Shown here piece after piece: positions 15,717 through 24,786 of a stretch of DNA of 64,000 nt. Position 1 is the first letter of the stretch. Each line of letters starts with the position of its first letter. Under the pieces are notes generated by a model. That model saw only the letters and a program-made list of their open reading frames with translations, searched no databases and was not told the DNA's origin. The stretch covers positions 82,498 through 146,497 of the forward strand of contig CAMWLQ010000004.1 in the NCBI GenBank assembly GCA_947175195.1, written 5' to 3'. The position numbers were made by a program, and so were the translations under genes. The stretch is from an uncultured Clostridia bacterium (GTDB lineage: Bacteria; Bacillota; Clostridia; Christensenellales; Pumilibacteraceae).

Positions 15717-18700
15717 TTACTTTGTAACGTACTTTTGCACTGCGGCTTTAAGCGCCGCTTGTTCGGCTTGCGTGTTGTCAAAGTAGTCATGAATATGCAC
15801 CTTGTGCAAAACCCAGCCCCTGCCCGACAGCGACGTCACGTACCGAGCGTTGTAGTCGAAAAAGTCGTAACGCTTTTGCACGGGCAATTCGCACCACACG
15901 CCTAGCTCGGCTTTGCTTAAATCCTTTGACAGCACCGCTATAGGTATGCGCACCGAGCCGTCCGTAACGCCGTAATCGGTTACAATACGTTCTTTTGCAA
16001 TACCCAAGCTCTCTATATAGCGTGCCACTGCGGAAATAAAGTGCTCGCCCTTTTCGGGTACTGCCGACACGAACTGACCGGAATTATCGGCAAACCGCTC
16101 CACGCCCGCAAGATAGCTGCGAATAAACGCTATGCGGTCGTTGCCCGCCATTTGCCGCGACGTAAGCGTGTGAATGACGGTGACCTTATTCTTTGCGCGC
16201 GTGACCGCCACGTTAAAAATATTCTTGCCCGTCGCGTCGCGGTTAAGCTCGCCGAACGCCAGCTTGACCTTGCCGTTTTTGTCCTTGCCGTACGTGAGCG
16301 AGAGAATAAGGTTGTCCGTTTCCTGACCCTGCACGCTCTCTATGGTGCGGAAAAACACCAGCTTGTCGGGCACGTCGTCAAAGTTGCGCCACGCCGTTTC
16401 TATCATATCGTTGAGCTTTTTGTCGGCACGGACAAGGCTAAGCACGTACTTTAACTGCGCCTCGCCGAACGTGACCACGCCCACCGACGTGGACAAAACT
16501 CCGCGTTTTTTGTCGTAGTACTTGTCAAAATGCTCGTTGAGCGCGGCGAGGACCGCGTTTGCCTCGACGACGTTTACACCGTCCTCGCAACAGCCGTCGG
16601 CTGTGAGAATATCGGTAAAGCCGAGGTCGGGCGTCTTGGGCACCGTCGCGGGGAAGGTGCGCATATACGGGTAAAACTCGCGCTGCGAAAACTCGATAAG
16701 GCTTTCGGTCTTGCTGCGGTAGTGGCAAACAAGCTCCTCCGTGTCGAACGCGAGGTTGCCCAGCGCAAGACTGAGCGCCGATATATCGGTGTCCAGTGTA
16801 AGCTCTGTTGTTTCGTCGCTTATGCGCTTGCGGTTTTTCGTTTTAAAGTGCGTGAGCGGCGGCATTTGGAACTCGTCGCCCACCAGCACGCATTGCTTGC
16901 TACGGAACAGCACGGGCAGCAAATCCACAGGCTCCATTTGGCTCGCCTCGTCCACTATTACCACGTCGAAGTTTTCGTAAGCCTCGCCGCGGAACAGCAC
17001 GCTCGCCGTGGACGGCGACATTATAAAGCACTTTTTAAGCTTGAGTATAGCTTTTGCATACGTGCGGAACATTACCCGCAGCGACATGTTTATGCCCTTG
17101 TCCACCGCCAAGAAATCAAAGTCGTCATCATCGGCGTCTATGCGCGCCATGCACAAGCTTTCGGTGCGCACGGCGTTGCACTCGTATATCTCGTTTTCCG
17201 CGTCGGTAAAATTCTTAATAGCAAGCTCGGCGGCTTTGCCCAGTCCGTTGCGGCGGTTGCCCAGCGTTGCGATCTTGCGGTCTATCACAAGCGCAAGGTA
17301 CGAATGAACGAACAAGTCCACAAACCGCTCGGTCGGCACGTCCACCCTGCCGTCCTCTATCGGCGCAAAAAACGCGTCGAGCAATGCGTTTTGCCTGCGC
17401 AAAATATTGTCGTAGCTTAACGCCGCGCCCGCCGCCGACCTGTCCTTGGCTTGCGTTATCAATACCGCGCTATTTTTCGGCGTAACGCTCCACGGCGCTG
17501 CGGCATAGGCGTTTACAAAATACATAACGCCAAAGTCCTTCAGCTTTTTAACTACCGCCGCCACGTTTGACGCAAGCGCTGTTTCGCCCTGCAAAACAGT
17601 TACAAATTTTTCCGTCATTTGCGCGTCGCAGTTAAACTGCGGGCAATGGTATATCCTAAGTAGCGCCGACAGCGACTGCGCCTTTAAAAGCGCATTATCG
17701 CCCACGGCAATGCCGCACCTGCCGCACATTGCGAACAGCGCGGTATTCAGCTCGGACTGCGCTTGCATAAGCTCCACAGCCGATATAAAGCGATCTATTA
17801 CGTAATCGTCGGGCGTTTTTACGTAGTCATTTGTTGCGGCTATAATTTCCGCTGCGGACTTGCACGCCGACACAAACTCGCGCATATCGACGCCGAATTT
17901 TTCGCTATGCTCGGCGACCGCGAGTATACATTCCGTTTGCTCTTTTGTAAGTGCGTTAAGTCCCACAACGTGCGCGAGCACGCCGCTAAGCCCGTTGATT
18001 TTGCCGTCACATTCGGCAATACGGTTGTAAGACAGCGCGGCTACCGCAAGCTCATTCAACGCAATATCGGTGCGCGAACACACGGCGCGGATTTTCTTTT
18101 CCGCTCCCTTCGCCTTGAAATCGAACAAGCCGATAGCGGGCTTATCGCCGCCCGCATACGGCGCTAACGCCGCGCACGCCTTGAGTAGCTGCCCGTCGTT
18201 AAGCTTAGCCTTGTCGAACACAAAAAGCACGTCGGCAGTTAGCGCATCGCGTTCCGATTTGAGCGCGTAAATATTTTTCACCGTTTCGGTAAACTTTGCC
18301 GCCGCTTTGTCCGTCATCTCGTCGCGCAAAAACAGCTCGGCATTATCGGCAACGTTGTTGACAACAGAAAGCTTGAGCCCGCGCACAGTCTTTACGTCCG
18401 ACACGTGCATAAAGCAGTCGGCTTTAACGCCGTCCGCAAATACGAATTTATCGGCATCAATCGCCACGGTCTTAGCGCGCTCGTACTTGTCCGCAAGCAT
18501 TGTCAGCAGCTCGCCGTCGGTCTTTTTGAGCGTTGTAACAGCCTTTGCTATATCCCCGCCTTTAAGGGCGTTAGGCAGCGCCGCGTCATACAAATCGCCG
18601 TAAGTGCAGTCGCTCCACGGAATATCGCCGTGCGCTTTTTCAAGCCGTTCGATTACGGCGTTTATTCCAATCATATCGTCGGCAATTTCGCCGAGCGCGG

Positions 18701-20225
18701 ATAAAGCACCGTCTATGTCCGTTTTGTCGGTTACGCCGTGCCACGGACTGAGCGCGACCTTTCCGTCACGCAATAGCCGCGCATAGTGTGCGGCGCACTC
18801 TTTGACACCAAGCAACAGCTTGTTGTAATCCTCGCGTGAAATTGCCGCCGCGCTGCCGCCGTCCGTAAACTCTATGACGGGCAGGTCGGCGTCCTTATAG
18901 TACGTATCAAGCGCATCGTAATACGAGCCCCACGCGACGTCGCTGCCGAACACCTCGGCTTGATAGTCGCCAAGTGCTATCATAGCCTCCGCTTTGGCGC
19001 GATCGGCGCGGCAGTATTTTAGGTCGTACTTTCCGTCGTAAACGTATTCCTTTTTGTTTTTGATAAGCCGCTTAAACTCGGCGCGCACCTCGGCGGGATT
19101 GACCGCCGCGGCTTTTTGCTCGGTTTCGTAGTCGAGCAGCATTACAAACTTTCTAAGCCGCTCTGGCAGCTTTGCATACACCTCGGCAAGCGCGGAAAGC
19201 TTTTCGGATGCGACAAGCACGCTTTTGCCCTGCGCAAGCAACGTGGCAAGCATGTTGGCTATGGTCAGAGTTTTGCCCGTTCCGGGCGGACCCTTTATAA
19301 TCATAGACTTTCCTGCCGCTACCTTGCCGATAATATTATCCTGCACGCTGTCGGTGGGCAGTACGGGACGAGTAGTCACCTCGCACTCGTCCGTATCGGG
19401 CAACGGCGCACCGCCGCCGAATACACGCCGTACAAGCGGATGCGCGTAAATCTTTTGCTTGTTGCGCCGCACGTCGTAGTACATGCAAATGTCGCTGTGG
19501 TTGTACTGCGCAATCGTAATTATATCTTTATCGAAGGACACGCTACCGCCGATAGCGGACACAAACTCGCTTACACGGTTCATATACTCCGTGCCGTCAG
19601 CCAGCTTGTCCAAATCGATAGCGTCGTCAAAGCTTTGTCCCGCGCCGTTGGGGTGCGGAAAATTAGAGGTAACGCTTTCCGCAAGCTCGTCCTGCATACG
19701 CGCAATAAGGCAGGGATTAAAATACGCGTCGTCGTCCACAAACTCTATTTCCACATTGCCGGTGTTTGTGCCGCGCACAAGCCGAATGGGAAAAATAAGT
19801 AACGGCGAATTAACCGATTTTATCTCGTCGCCGTGCGCAACCGCCCACGACAGCAATCCCACGCCCAAAAACAGCGGGTTGTTGCCCTTTAAGTCGAGCG
19901 CGTTGTACGCGGCGGAAATAAACTTATCAAGTGCGGCGGCATTTTTGTTGCACGCAAGATCAGCCCAGTCCCACTGCTCGGTGAGCGTGCTGTTTACCGT
20001 CGCTTTTACAAGCGCGCTGCCGCTGAGCACGGTCTTGTTGGACGGCTTGCCACGGCGGGCGCGAATTACGTTAAGCATAGTGCGGCTGTTGTCGCCGCTT
20101 GCGCAAAACAGGCGGTACGCCTTGTCCGATCCGCCCTCGCCTATCACGCCCACGTCGAGCAGCCTGTTGCCGCGCACGTCGTCGGTGTGTAGTAATCCTT
20201 TGATAAACTCGTCCAAAAATTCCAT
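15717..20225 (-). CDS. Giant DUF4011-type SF1 (UPF1-like) helicase
   Basis: 1502 aa. The N-terminal region (NPLFLGVGLLSWAV ... SPLLIFPIRLVRG ... DDDAYFNPCL, ~116-172) matches the DUF4011 module that precedes many bacterial SF1 helicases. Walker A GPPGTGKT 312-319; a ~650-residue helical insertion; Walker B VVIVDEASQM and motif III LVGDEFQMPP at ~1085-1115; motif V ESVQGQETDNLIL and motif VI NVAVTRAKNKV at ~1300-1345. The last ~130 residues (IPIAVLSKDLSKAELGVWCE onward) resemble the restriction-endonuclease-like tail of these proteins, but catalytic residues are unclear. Predicted ATP-dependent nucleic-acid translocase. It lies 25 nt from each neighbour. Confidence 0.88.
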   Translation of the reverse strand: MEFLDEFIKGLLHTDDVRGNRLLDVGVIGEGGSDKAYRLFCASGDNSRTMLNVIRARRGKPSNKTVLSGSALVKATVNSTLTEQWDWADLACNKNAAALDKFISAAYNALDLKGNNPLFLGVGLLSWAVAHGDEIKSVNSPLLIFPIRLVRGTNTGNVEIEFVDDDAYFNPCLIARMQDELAESVTSNFPHPNGAGQSFDDAIDLDKLADGTEYMNRVSEFVSAIGGSVSFDKDIITIAQYNHSDICMYYDVRRNKQKIYAHPLVRRVFGGGAPLPDTDECEVTTRPVLPTDSVQDNIIGKVAAGKSMIIKGPPGTGKTLTIANMLATLLAQGKSVLVASEKLSALAEVYAKLPERLRKFVMLLDYETEQKAAAVNPAEVRAEFKRLIKNKKEYVYDGKYDLKYCRADRAKAEAMIALGDYQAEVFGSDVAWGSYYDALDTYYKDADLPVIEFTDGGSAAAISREDYNKLLLGVKECAAHYARLLRDGKVALSPWHGVTDKTDIDGALSALGEIADDMIGINAVIERLEKAHGDIPWSDCTYGDLYDAALPNALKGGDIAKAVTTLKKTDGELLTMLADKYERAKTVAIDADKFVFADGVKADCFMHVSDVKTVRGLKLSVVNNVADNAELFLRDEMTDKAAAKFTETVKNIYALKSERDALTADVLFVFDKAKLNDGQLLKACAALAPYAGGDKPAIGLFDFKAKGAEKKIRAVCSRTDIALNELAVAALSYNRIAECDGKINGLSGVLAHVVGLNALTKEQTECILAVAEHSEKFGVDMREFVSACKSAAEIIAATNDYVKTPDDYVIDRFISAVELMQAQSELNTALFAMCGRCGIAVGDNALLKAQSLSALLRIYHCPQFNCDAQMTEKFVTVLQGETALASNVAAVVKKLKDFGVMYFVNAYAAAPWSVTPKNSAVLITQAKDRSAAGAALSYDNILRRQNALLDAFFAPIEDGRVDVPTERFVDLFVHSYLALVIDRKIATLGNRRNGLGKAAELAIKNFTDAENEIYECNAVRTESLCMARIDADDDDFDFLAVDKGINMSLRVMFRTYAKAILKLKKCFIMSPSTASVLFRGEAYENFDVVIVDEASQMEPVDLLPVLFRSKQCVLVGDEFQMPPLTHFKTKNRKRISDETTELTLDTDISALSLALGNLAFDTEELVCHYRSKTESLIEFSQREFYPYMRTFPATVPKTPDLGFTDILTADGCCEDGVNVVEANAVLAALNEHFDKYYDKKRGVLSTSVGVVTFGEAQLKYVLSLVRADKKLNDMIETAWRNFDDVPDKLVFFRTIESVQGQETDNLILSLTYGKDKNGKVKLAFGELNRDATGKNIFNVAVTRAKNKVTVIHTLTSRQMAGNDRIAFIRSYLAGVERFADNSGQFVSAVPEKGEHFISAVARYIESLGIAKERIVTDYGVTDGSVRIPIAVLSKDLSKAELGVWCELPVQKRYDFFDYNARYVTSLSGRGWVLHKVHIHDYFDNTQAEQAALKAAVQKYVTK

Positions 20226-20250
20226 TCGTAGTACCTATATATCACAAATC

Positions 20251-22149
20251 TTACGTAAAGTCAATACCGTTCCAGTATTCGTCCAGTCCGCGCCGACAGT
20301 CGATTTCAAACGCGTATGCGTCCGCCTCGTAAATATGCACCTTGTATACGTTTGAGCGCGTGTTGCGGTCGTACGCCTGTTCGAGCGTTTCCCGCCACTT
20401 ACACGACCTGCCGTAGGTTATGCCCATATGGTCGTAATACCACGGCGACCAGTTTCCGCCCATAAGCCGAGCCTGCAACGCGTGAAAGCTTTCGTGCACT
20501 ATCGCGTCGCGCATCCACGAAACGTCCTGCGCCGAGGAGTACTTGAACACAATACGCTTGCCGCCGTCGTAGCACAACCCGCCCGCGCTGCCGTTTTCCA
20601 TTTCGTCGGCGATTTCCACTATCGGGTCGATAGGTATGCCGAGCACGCGGTAAACCAGCTTGACCGCAAGCGCGGCGCGACCTTCCATATCACCGCGTTC
20701 CAGCCTGCTCCACACCGAGTAATCGTCCGTGCCCGTAGTGCAGTACCGCGCGAGCAAGCCGCACTTGCCGAACACCGTGGCATTGCTTTCCACTATCTTT
20801 TTTACGTTGTTAATATCTATCGCGGGTATGCCGTCATAGTCGAATTCGCCCGCGCCGTTATCGGCACTGCCGCCGCCGCGAAAATCGCCCCAGCCGTCGT
20901 CTATAAACAGCATTGCCGATTTGATACGCGACAAGTACCGCTTGGCGGCGTCAGCATTGCCAGCGGAAATCTTGCGCCCGCGCGTCATCCAGTTAGAATG
21001 GTGCTCGGGGCGCACAATCTCGTTAAGCCCCGCAAAGCCCAAAAACGGCATGTCGCGCAACGCCGCGCGCGCCGCAGTATCGTCCGCCATTTTGAGCGAC
21101 GTAAGCTCGTCCACAGTCGCCTCGAACGCCGGCATAGTTATATAAGATTCGCTTATATCGAGCGCACTCAAGTCCTCATACTGCACCGCCGCGGTCAGTC
21201 CGTCGTCGTACAGCGCGCCGCCCTGCACGTCGGCAATAAACACGCGCGTACCCGCCTTGCCCGCCGCCATTGCCGCGCGCAAAAAGTACGTGCGGTTATC
21301 CTCGGGAATCATGTCGGTATTGGATACGAACAGCGCGCACTTTTTGTATTCGGCATAACAAAAAACCTTGTCTATGCCGTCGCGCGAGCCGCCGACCGAA
21401 TTAATATTGAACTCGTAAATTTCCATATCGCGCGGTATGGCGTTGGCTGCATACAGCCGCGCCTCGTCAGTAAACGGCGTGTTTAGTATAAGCGCGTTAG
21501 CCTTGCCACCCTCGTCACATTCGGGCGTGGGAAAGTAATCGCAGTCGCGTAAATTCAGTCGTTTTACCGCCACCGTGCGTTCAAGCGCTTTGGCGTACGC
21601 GCCGCAAATGCCCGCCTTCCAGCTTTCCAAGCTCTCCGCTATATCGCCCGACAACGTGGGGAAAACCACGCCGTCCTCAAACGGTGAGGTCATGCCCGCA
21701 TTAAGCAATCCGTCTATAAGCTCGGTCGCGTTTTGTATTATCTTTTTGCCGTTTAGCGCAAGCGCGTTTTCGCTGCTCGCCTGCGCGGAAATTTCCTTTT
21801 TTGTGTCTATGTACCGCGCGAACAGCGTGACAAACTTTAGCGTGTTTTCCATTGCCGCGGCGCTCTTGTTGTAGCCCTTTTCTTTGGCTATCGGCAGGTT
21901 TTGCTCGACAAAGTTTTTCAGCTTGTCAACAAGATTGCCGTCAAAGTCGGGAGATAAACATTTGAGCCCGAAAATCTTGCATGCCAAACGCATGCGCAGC
22001 GCATCGGCGTTTGCGCGGTTATTGTCGTTTAGCGCGGGTATTAGCAAAAGCTCCTCTATAGAGGCAAGCGCACTGTCCAGCGCCGTTATATCGGTCGAGT
22101 AAATGTACTCGGTATTTGCGTCGGTAATTACCTGTTTAAAATTGATCAT
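20251..22149 (-). CDS. Zincin metallopeptidase (HExxH)
   Basis: 632 aa. The zinc motif HESFH (~residues 548-552, in DAIVHESFHALQARLMGG) is followed ~55 residues later by EADAYAFE, a likely third ligand of gluzincin type. The N-terminal ~500 residues are a helical region then an alpha/beta region (ALFVSNTDMIPEDNRTYFL, GTRVFIADVQGG) of no recognised family. No signal peptide, so it is cytoplasmic. ATG overlaps the upstream stop (ATGA). In the operon context it may process a partner protein; that is inference. Confidence 0.75.
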   Translation of the reverse strand: MINFKQVITDANTEYIYSTDITALDSALASIEELLLIPALNDNNRANADALRMRLACKIFGLKCLSPDFDGNLVDKLKNFVEQNLPIAKEKGYNKSAAAMENTLKFVTLFARYIDTKKEISAQASSENALALNGKKIIQNATELIDGLLNAGMTSPFEDGVVFPTLSGDIAESLESWKAGICGAYAKALERTVAVKRLNLRDCDYFPTPECDEGGKANALILNTPFTDEARLYAANAIPRDMEIYEFNINSVGGSRDGIDKVFCYAEYKKCALFVSNTDMIPEDNRTYFLRAAMAAGKAGTRVFIADVQGGALYDDGLTAAVQYEDLSALDISESYITMPAFEATVDELTSLKMADDTAARAALRDMPFLGFAGLNEIVRPEHHSNWMTRGRKISAGNADAAKRYLSRIKSAMLFIDDGWGDFRGGGSADNGAGEFDYDGIPAIDINNVKKIVESNATVFGKCGLLARYCTTGTDDYSVWSRLERGDMEGRAALAVKLVYRVLGIPIDPIVEIADEMENGSAGGLCYDGGKRIVFKYSSAQDVSWMRDAIVHESFHALQARLMGGNWSPWYYDHMGITYGRSCKWRETLEQAYDRNTRSNVYKVHIYEADAYAFEIDCRRGLDEYWNGIDFT

Positions 22150-23672
22150 CTATCGTCGTCCGAAAACAGCGTGCTGCGCTTAACCTTGACCTCGGGCTTT
22201 TGCTCTTCGGTTTTTTGCGGTTGCTGCTGCGCCTGCAGGATTGCCGCAAGCTCGGGCGACAATTCGGAAGATACCTGTTCCCTGCTGCTCCTTTCGCGCT
22301 CGATAATAGCCTGCCTGTCCGTTTCGGGTATAGCCGCCCTGCGCCCGCGCACAAGCCCGTCCATTTTGAGCCTGTCGCCCGACACCGACAAATTGTTTAT
22401 GCTGTCGTTGATGCCGGCGATAATGCTGTGTATGCTCTCTATGGCGATAGACTGATTTTTGTCGCTCAATCTTCCGCCCATCATGTCTATCAGCGCGTTA
22501 AAGTCCACGCCGTAGATTATATCGGACAAAAGCACAAGGTCGTTTTTGAACTGACCGAGTACGCCGATAACGCTTTCCAACTCGTTATAGATTATTTCGC
22601 GCTGTTCAAGACTGGCTTTAAGATAATCGGGACCGCTCACCTCGCGCAGGGTGGACACAGTATACAGCAGGTCGTCCTCCTTGGGCTTGAGGCTTTTTAT
22701 TTTGCGGTCGGCGGTGGCAAGATCGAATTCGCCGTTTTGGAACGCGGCAACTATATCCGCCTTTTGCTTTTTGATGTCGTCAAGACCTTTTTCGCATTCG
22801 TCTATTTTGTCTTGGCGGGCTTTGTCGCGCTCGTCTATTTGCGTGCGAATAGCGGTAATATCCGCCTTTTCGGTAGCCATACGGCTAAGGAAGGTATCGA
22901 GCATTTCCAGCGACGCCCTGCCCTCGACAACCGCCGCCAAAGCGTCGTTGTTTTTGAACACGTGCTGTTCCTTGACACGCTCCTTGCGCGTGACGCCCAC
23001 GTTGAGCGCGCCCCACGCCTCTATCGCCTCCAACGCCTTTTTCAGCTTGGATATGGACACCGACTGAAGATTGTTGCGCGAGCAGTCCTCACGCCAAACC
23101 TTGATTGCGGCAATCGCCTCGTCCGAACGGCTTTGCGCCGTGCGGCTGCTGGTGTCCCCTATGTTGTCCATTGCGGCAAGCATTTGTTCCAAGATTGTTC
23201 GGCTTTGCTCCAACAGCTCGAACTGCTTTTCGTTTACGTTCAAGAGTCCTTGTCCGCTACTGCGCAATTCCGTCATTGTGTTTACCGCGACAATGCTTGA
23301 TTCTATGCACTCTTTTAGCGGCTCGGTAACGTTGATGACCGCCTTGCGTGCTTGTAATTCCTTTTGCAGCAAGCCGTCCGCCTTTACCGAATACTTGGTA
23401 AGCTTGCCTATTTGCTCGTTGCCCAGCTCGGTGAGCGCAACCACAATATCGGACAATCCGTCCAGCGCGCTTTTGCACGTTCCGTCAAACCCGTTGTTTA
23501 TGCCGTGCACGCACATATCCCACATGCCGTTTACTATGCGATCGGCAAGCTCTTTGGGTCCGTCGAACATGGAATGTCCCGTCAAGTACGAGTCGGTAAA
23601 CTTTTTGTTGAGCGACAATCCGTTTTTGCGCGCTACGTCTTGGATGGATTTTACTTTTTCGATAGTGGTCAT
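22146..23672 (-). CDS. Coiled-coil protein of ten-gene operon
   Basis: 508 aa, almost entirely helical. Helical bundle ~1-270, a long charged coiled coil at ~275-330 (RTQIDERDKARQDKIDECEK), a second bundle ~340-440, then a disordered Gln/Pro/Glu-rich tail (QAQQQPQKTEEQKPE) ending in the acidic LFSDDDR. The general plan (helical body, flexible tail with short terminal motif) parallels the 14921 gene, so it could be a second scaffold or AAA client. It also loosely recalls TelA-like helical proteins. No enzymatic motif. AGGAGTT precedes the ATG; its stop overlaps the zincin start. Confidence 0.7.
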   Translation of the reverse strand: MTTIEKVKSIQDVARKNGLSLNKKFTDSYLTGHSMFDGPKELADRIVNGMWDMCVHGINNGFDGTCKSALDGLSDIVVALTELGNEQIGKLTKYSVKADGLLQKELQARKAVINVTEPLKECIESSIVAVNTMTELRSSGQGLLNVNEKQFELLEQSRTILEQMLAAMDNIGDTSSRTAQSRSDEAIAAIKVWREDCSRNNLQSVSISKLKKALEAIEAWGALNVGVTRKERVKEQHVFKNNDALAAVVEGRASLEMLDTFLSRMATEKADITAIRTQIDERDKARQDKIDECEKGLDDIKKQKADIVAAFQNGEFDLATADRKIKSLKPKEDDLLYTVSTLREVSGPDYLKASLEQREIIYNELESVIGVLGQFKNDLVLLSDIIYGVDFNALIDMMGGRLSDKNQSIAIESIHSIIAGINDSINNLSVSGDRLKMDGLVRGRRAAIPETDRQAIIERERSSREQVSSELSPELAAILQAQQQPQKTEEQKPEVKVKRSTLFSDDDR

Positions 23673-23682
23673 TGGGTAACTC

Positions 23683-24783
23683 CTATTGTTTTGCTACTTT
23701 ATTTATAAGGTCCTCTGTTGCATGCGCGAACGACTCCAGCCGCGATTTGTACATAAGCACGTCGTCCTCGCTGAACACAAAGTCCGTTTGGACCGCCGCG
23801 CCGCTCATAGCGTCGATTATTCTTTTTATGCCGGTGTACTCGCCCAAGCCGCTGTTTTGGCGCAAGGTCTTGGCAATGCGACGGCACTTGCTTTCCGATA
23901 TGCCGTGCGAGCCGCCGCCGTTGAAAAAGTACAAATAGTAGGCGCTGTCGGGCTCGATGGCGTTTACGTCCTCCTCCGTCTTGATAGTACGGAATTCGCC
24001 GTTGTCCGCGTCAAATAATACTATAAGCATTTTTCGCGCAAAAGTCAATAGTTTGCTGTCACTATGCTTGCCGTTTGCGCGAATTGCGCTGAGCTCGACG
24101 TACTCGCCCCTGCCCAAACGCATAATGCCGAACAGCGGCGCACGCTCCTTGTTAAAGCATGTTTGCAATACCGACAGCACGTGCAGGGCGCGGCTTTCGC
24201 CCACAACGCGTTCCGCGCCGTCGTCGTCGGGTATGGTCAAGCCCAAAGCAATAATCTTTTCCCGCTCGTCGTGATAGTTGAGCTCGCCCACGTGCCTAAA
24301 GCTTTCGGGCAGCTTTTTGAGCAGCTCCAAATAATGCTTAGCCGCGGCGGAGCGCAGCTTGATGCAGCTTTCGGCGTAGTCGCGGTCGGCGGGGCGCTCT
24401 TCCATTTCGGGCATTGTGCTCCACACCAGCTTGTAGTACTCGTAGGCTATGCGAAAGCTCTCCGTAATATCGGCGGAAATATAACCGTGCTCGTAATAAA
24501 ACCCCAGCCGAATAAGCGCCTTTGGATTGCCCATGCGCGCCGCCGTGCGGCAGTACTCTATTGCCATACCGAGCTCACGCTCGTAAAGAGCCGCGTCCTT
24601 TTGGCTTTTGAGCGCGCGCAAATAGCACAGCTCGGACAGCTTGAACGTTTCGTCGTTTTCCTTGTTGACCTTGACGGCGATAGACTTTATGCTGACCACC
24701 GCCTTGCACGACGGGCACGCCCAGTCGCCGTTGTACAGCTCGAGAGGCTTTACTATATTCTTGTTGCAATTACTACAAATCAT
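23683..24783 (-). CDS. Zinc-ribbon protein with Sel1/TPR-like repeats
   Basis: 366 aa. The N-terminal zinc ribbon is CSNC-x18-CPSC (residues 3-27), followed by Sel1-type helical repeats at ~60-125 (AIEYCRTAARMGNPKALIRLGFYYEHG shortened: ARMGNPKALIRLGFYYEHG). The C-terminal ~180 residues are an unrecognised alpha/beta domain with a Gly/Ser loop (FFNGGGSHGIS). Likely an adaptor. GGAGGA overlaps the end of the upstream gene (3-nt gap). Confidence 0.75.
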   Translation of the reverse strand: MICSNCNKNIVKPLELYNGDWACPSCKAVVSIKSIAVKVNKENDETFKLSELCYLRALKSQKDAALYERELGMAIEYCRTAARMGNPKALIRLGFYYEHGYISADITESFRIAYEYYKLVWSTMPEMEERPADRDYAESCIKLRSAAAKHYLELLKKLPESFRHVGELNYHDEREKIIALGLTIPDDDGAERVVGESRALHVLSVLQTCFNKERAPLFGIMRLGRGEYVELSAIRANGKHSDSKLLTFARKMLIVLFDADNGEFRTIKTEEDVNAIEPDSAYYLYFFNGGGSHGISESKCRRIAKTLRQNSGLGEYTGIKRIIDAMSGAAVQTDFVFSEDDVLMYKSRLESFAHATEDLINKVAKQ

Positions 24784-24786
24784 ATT

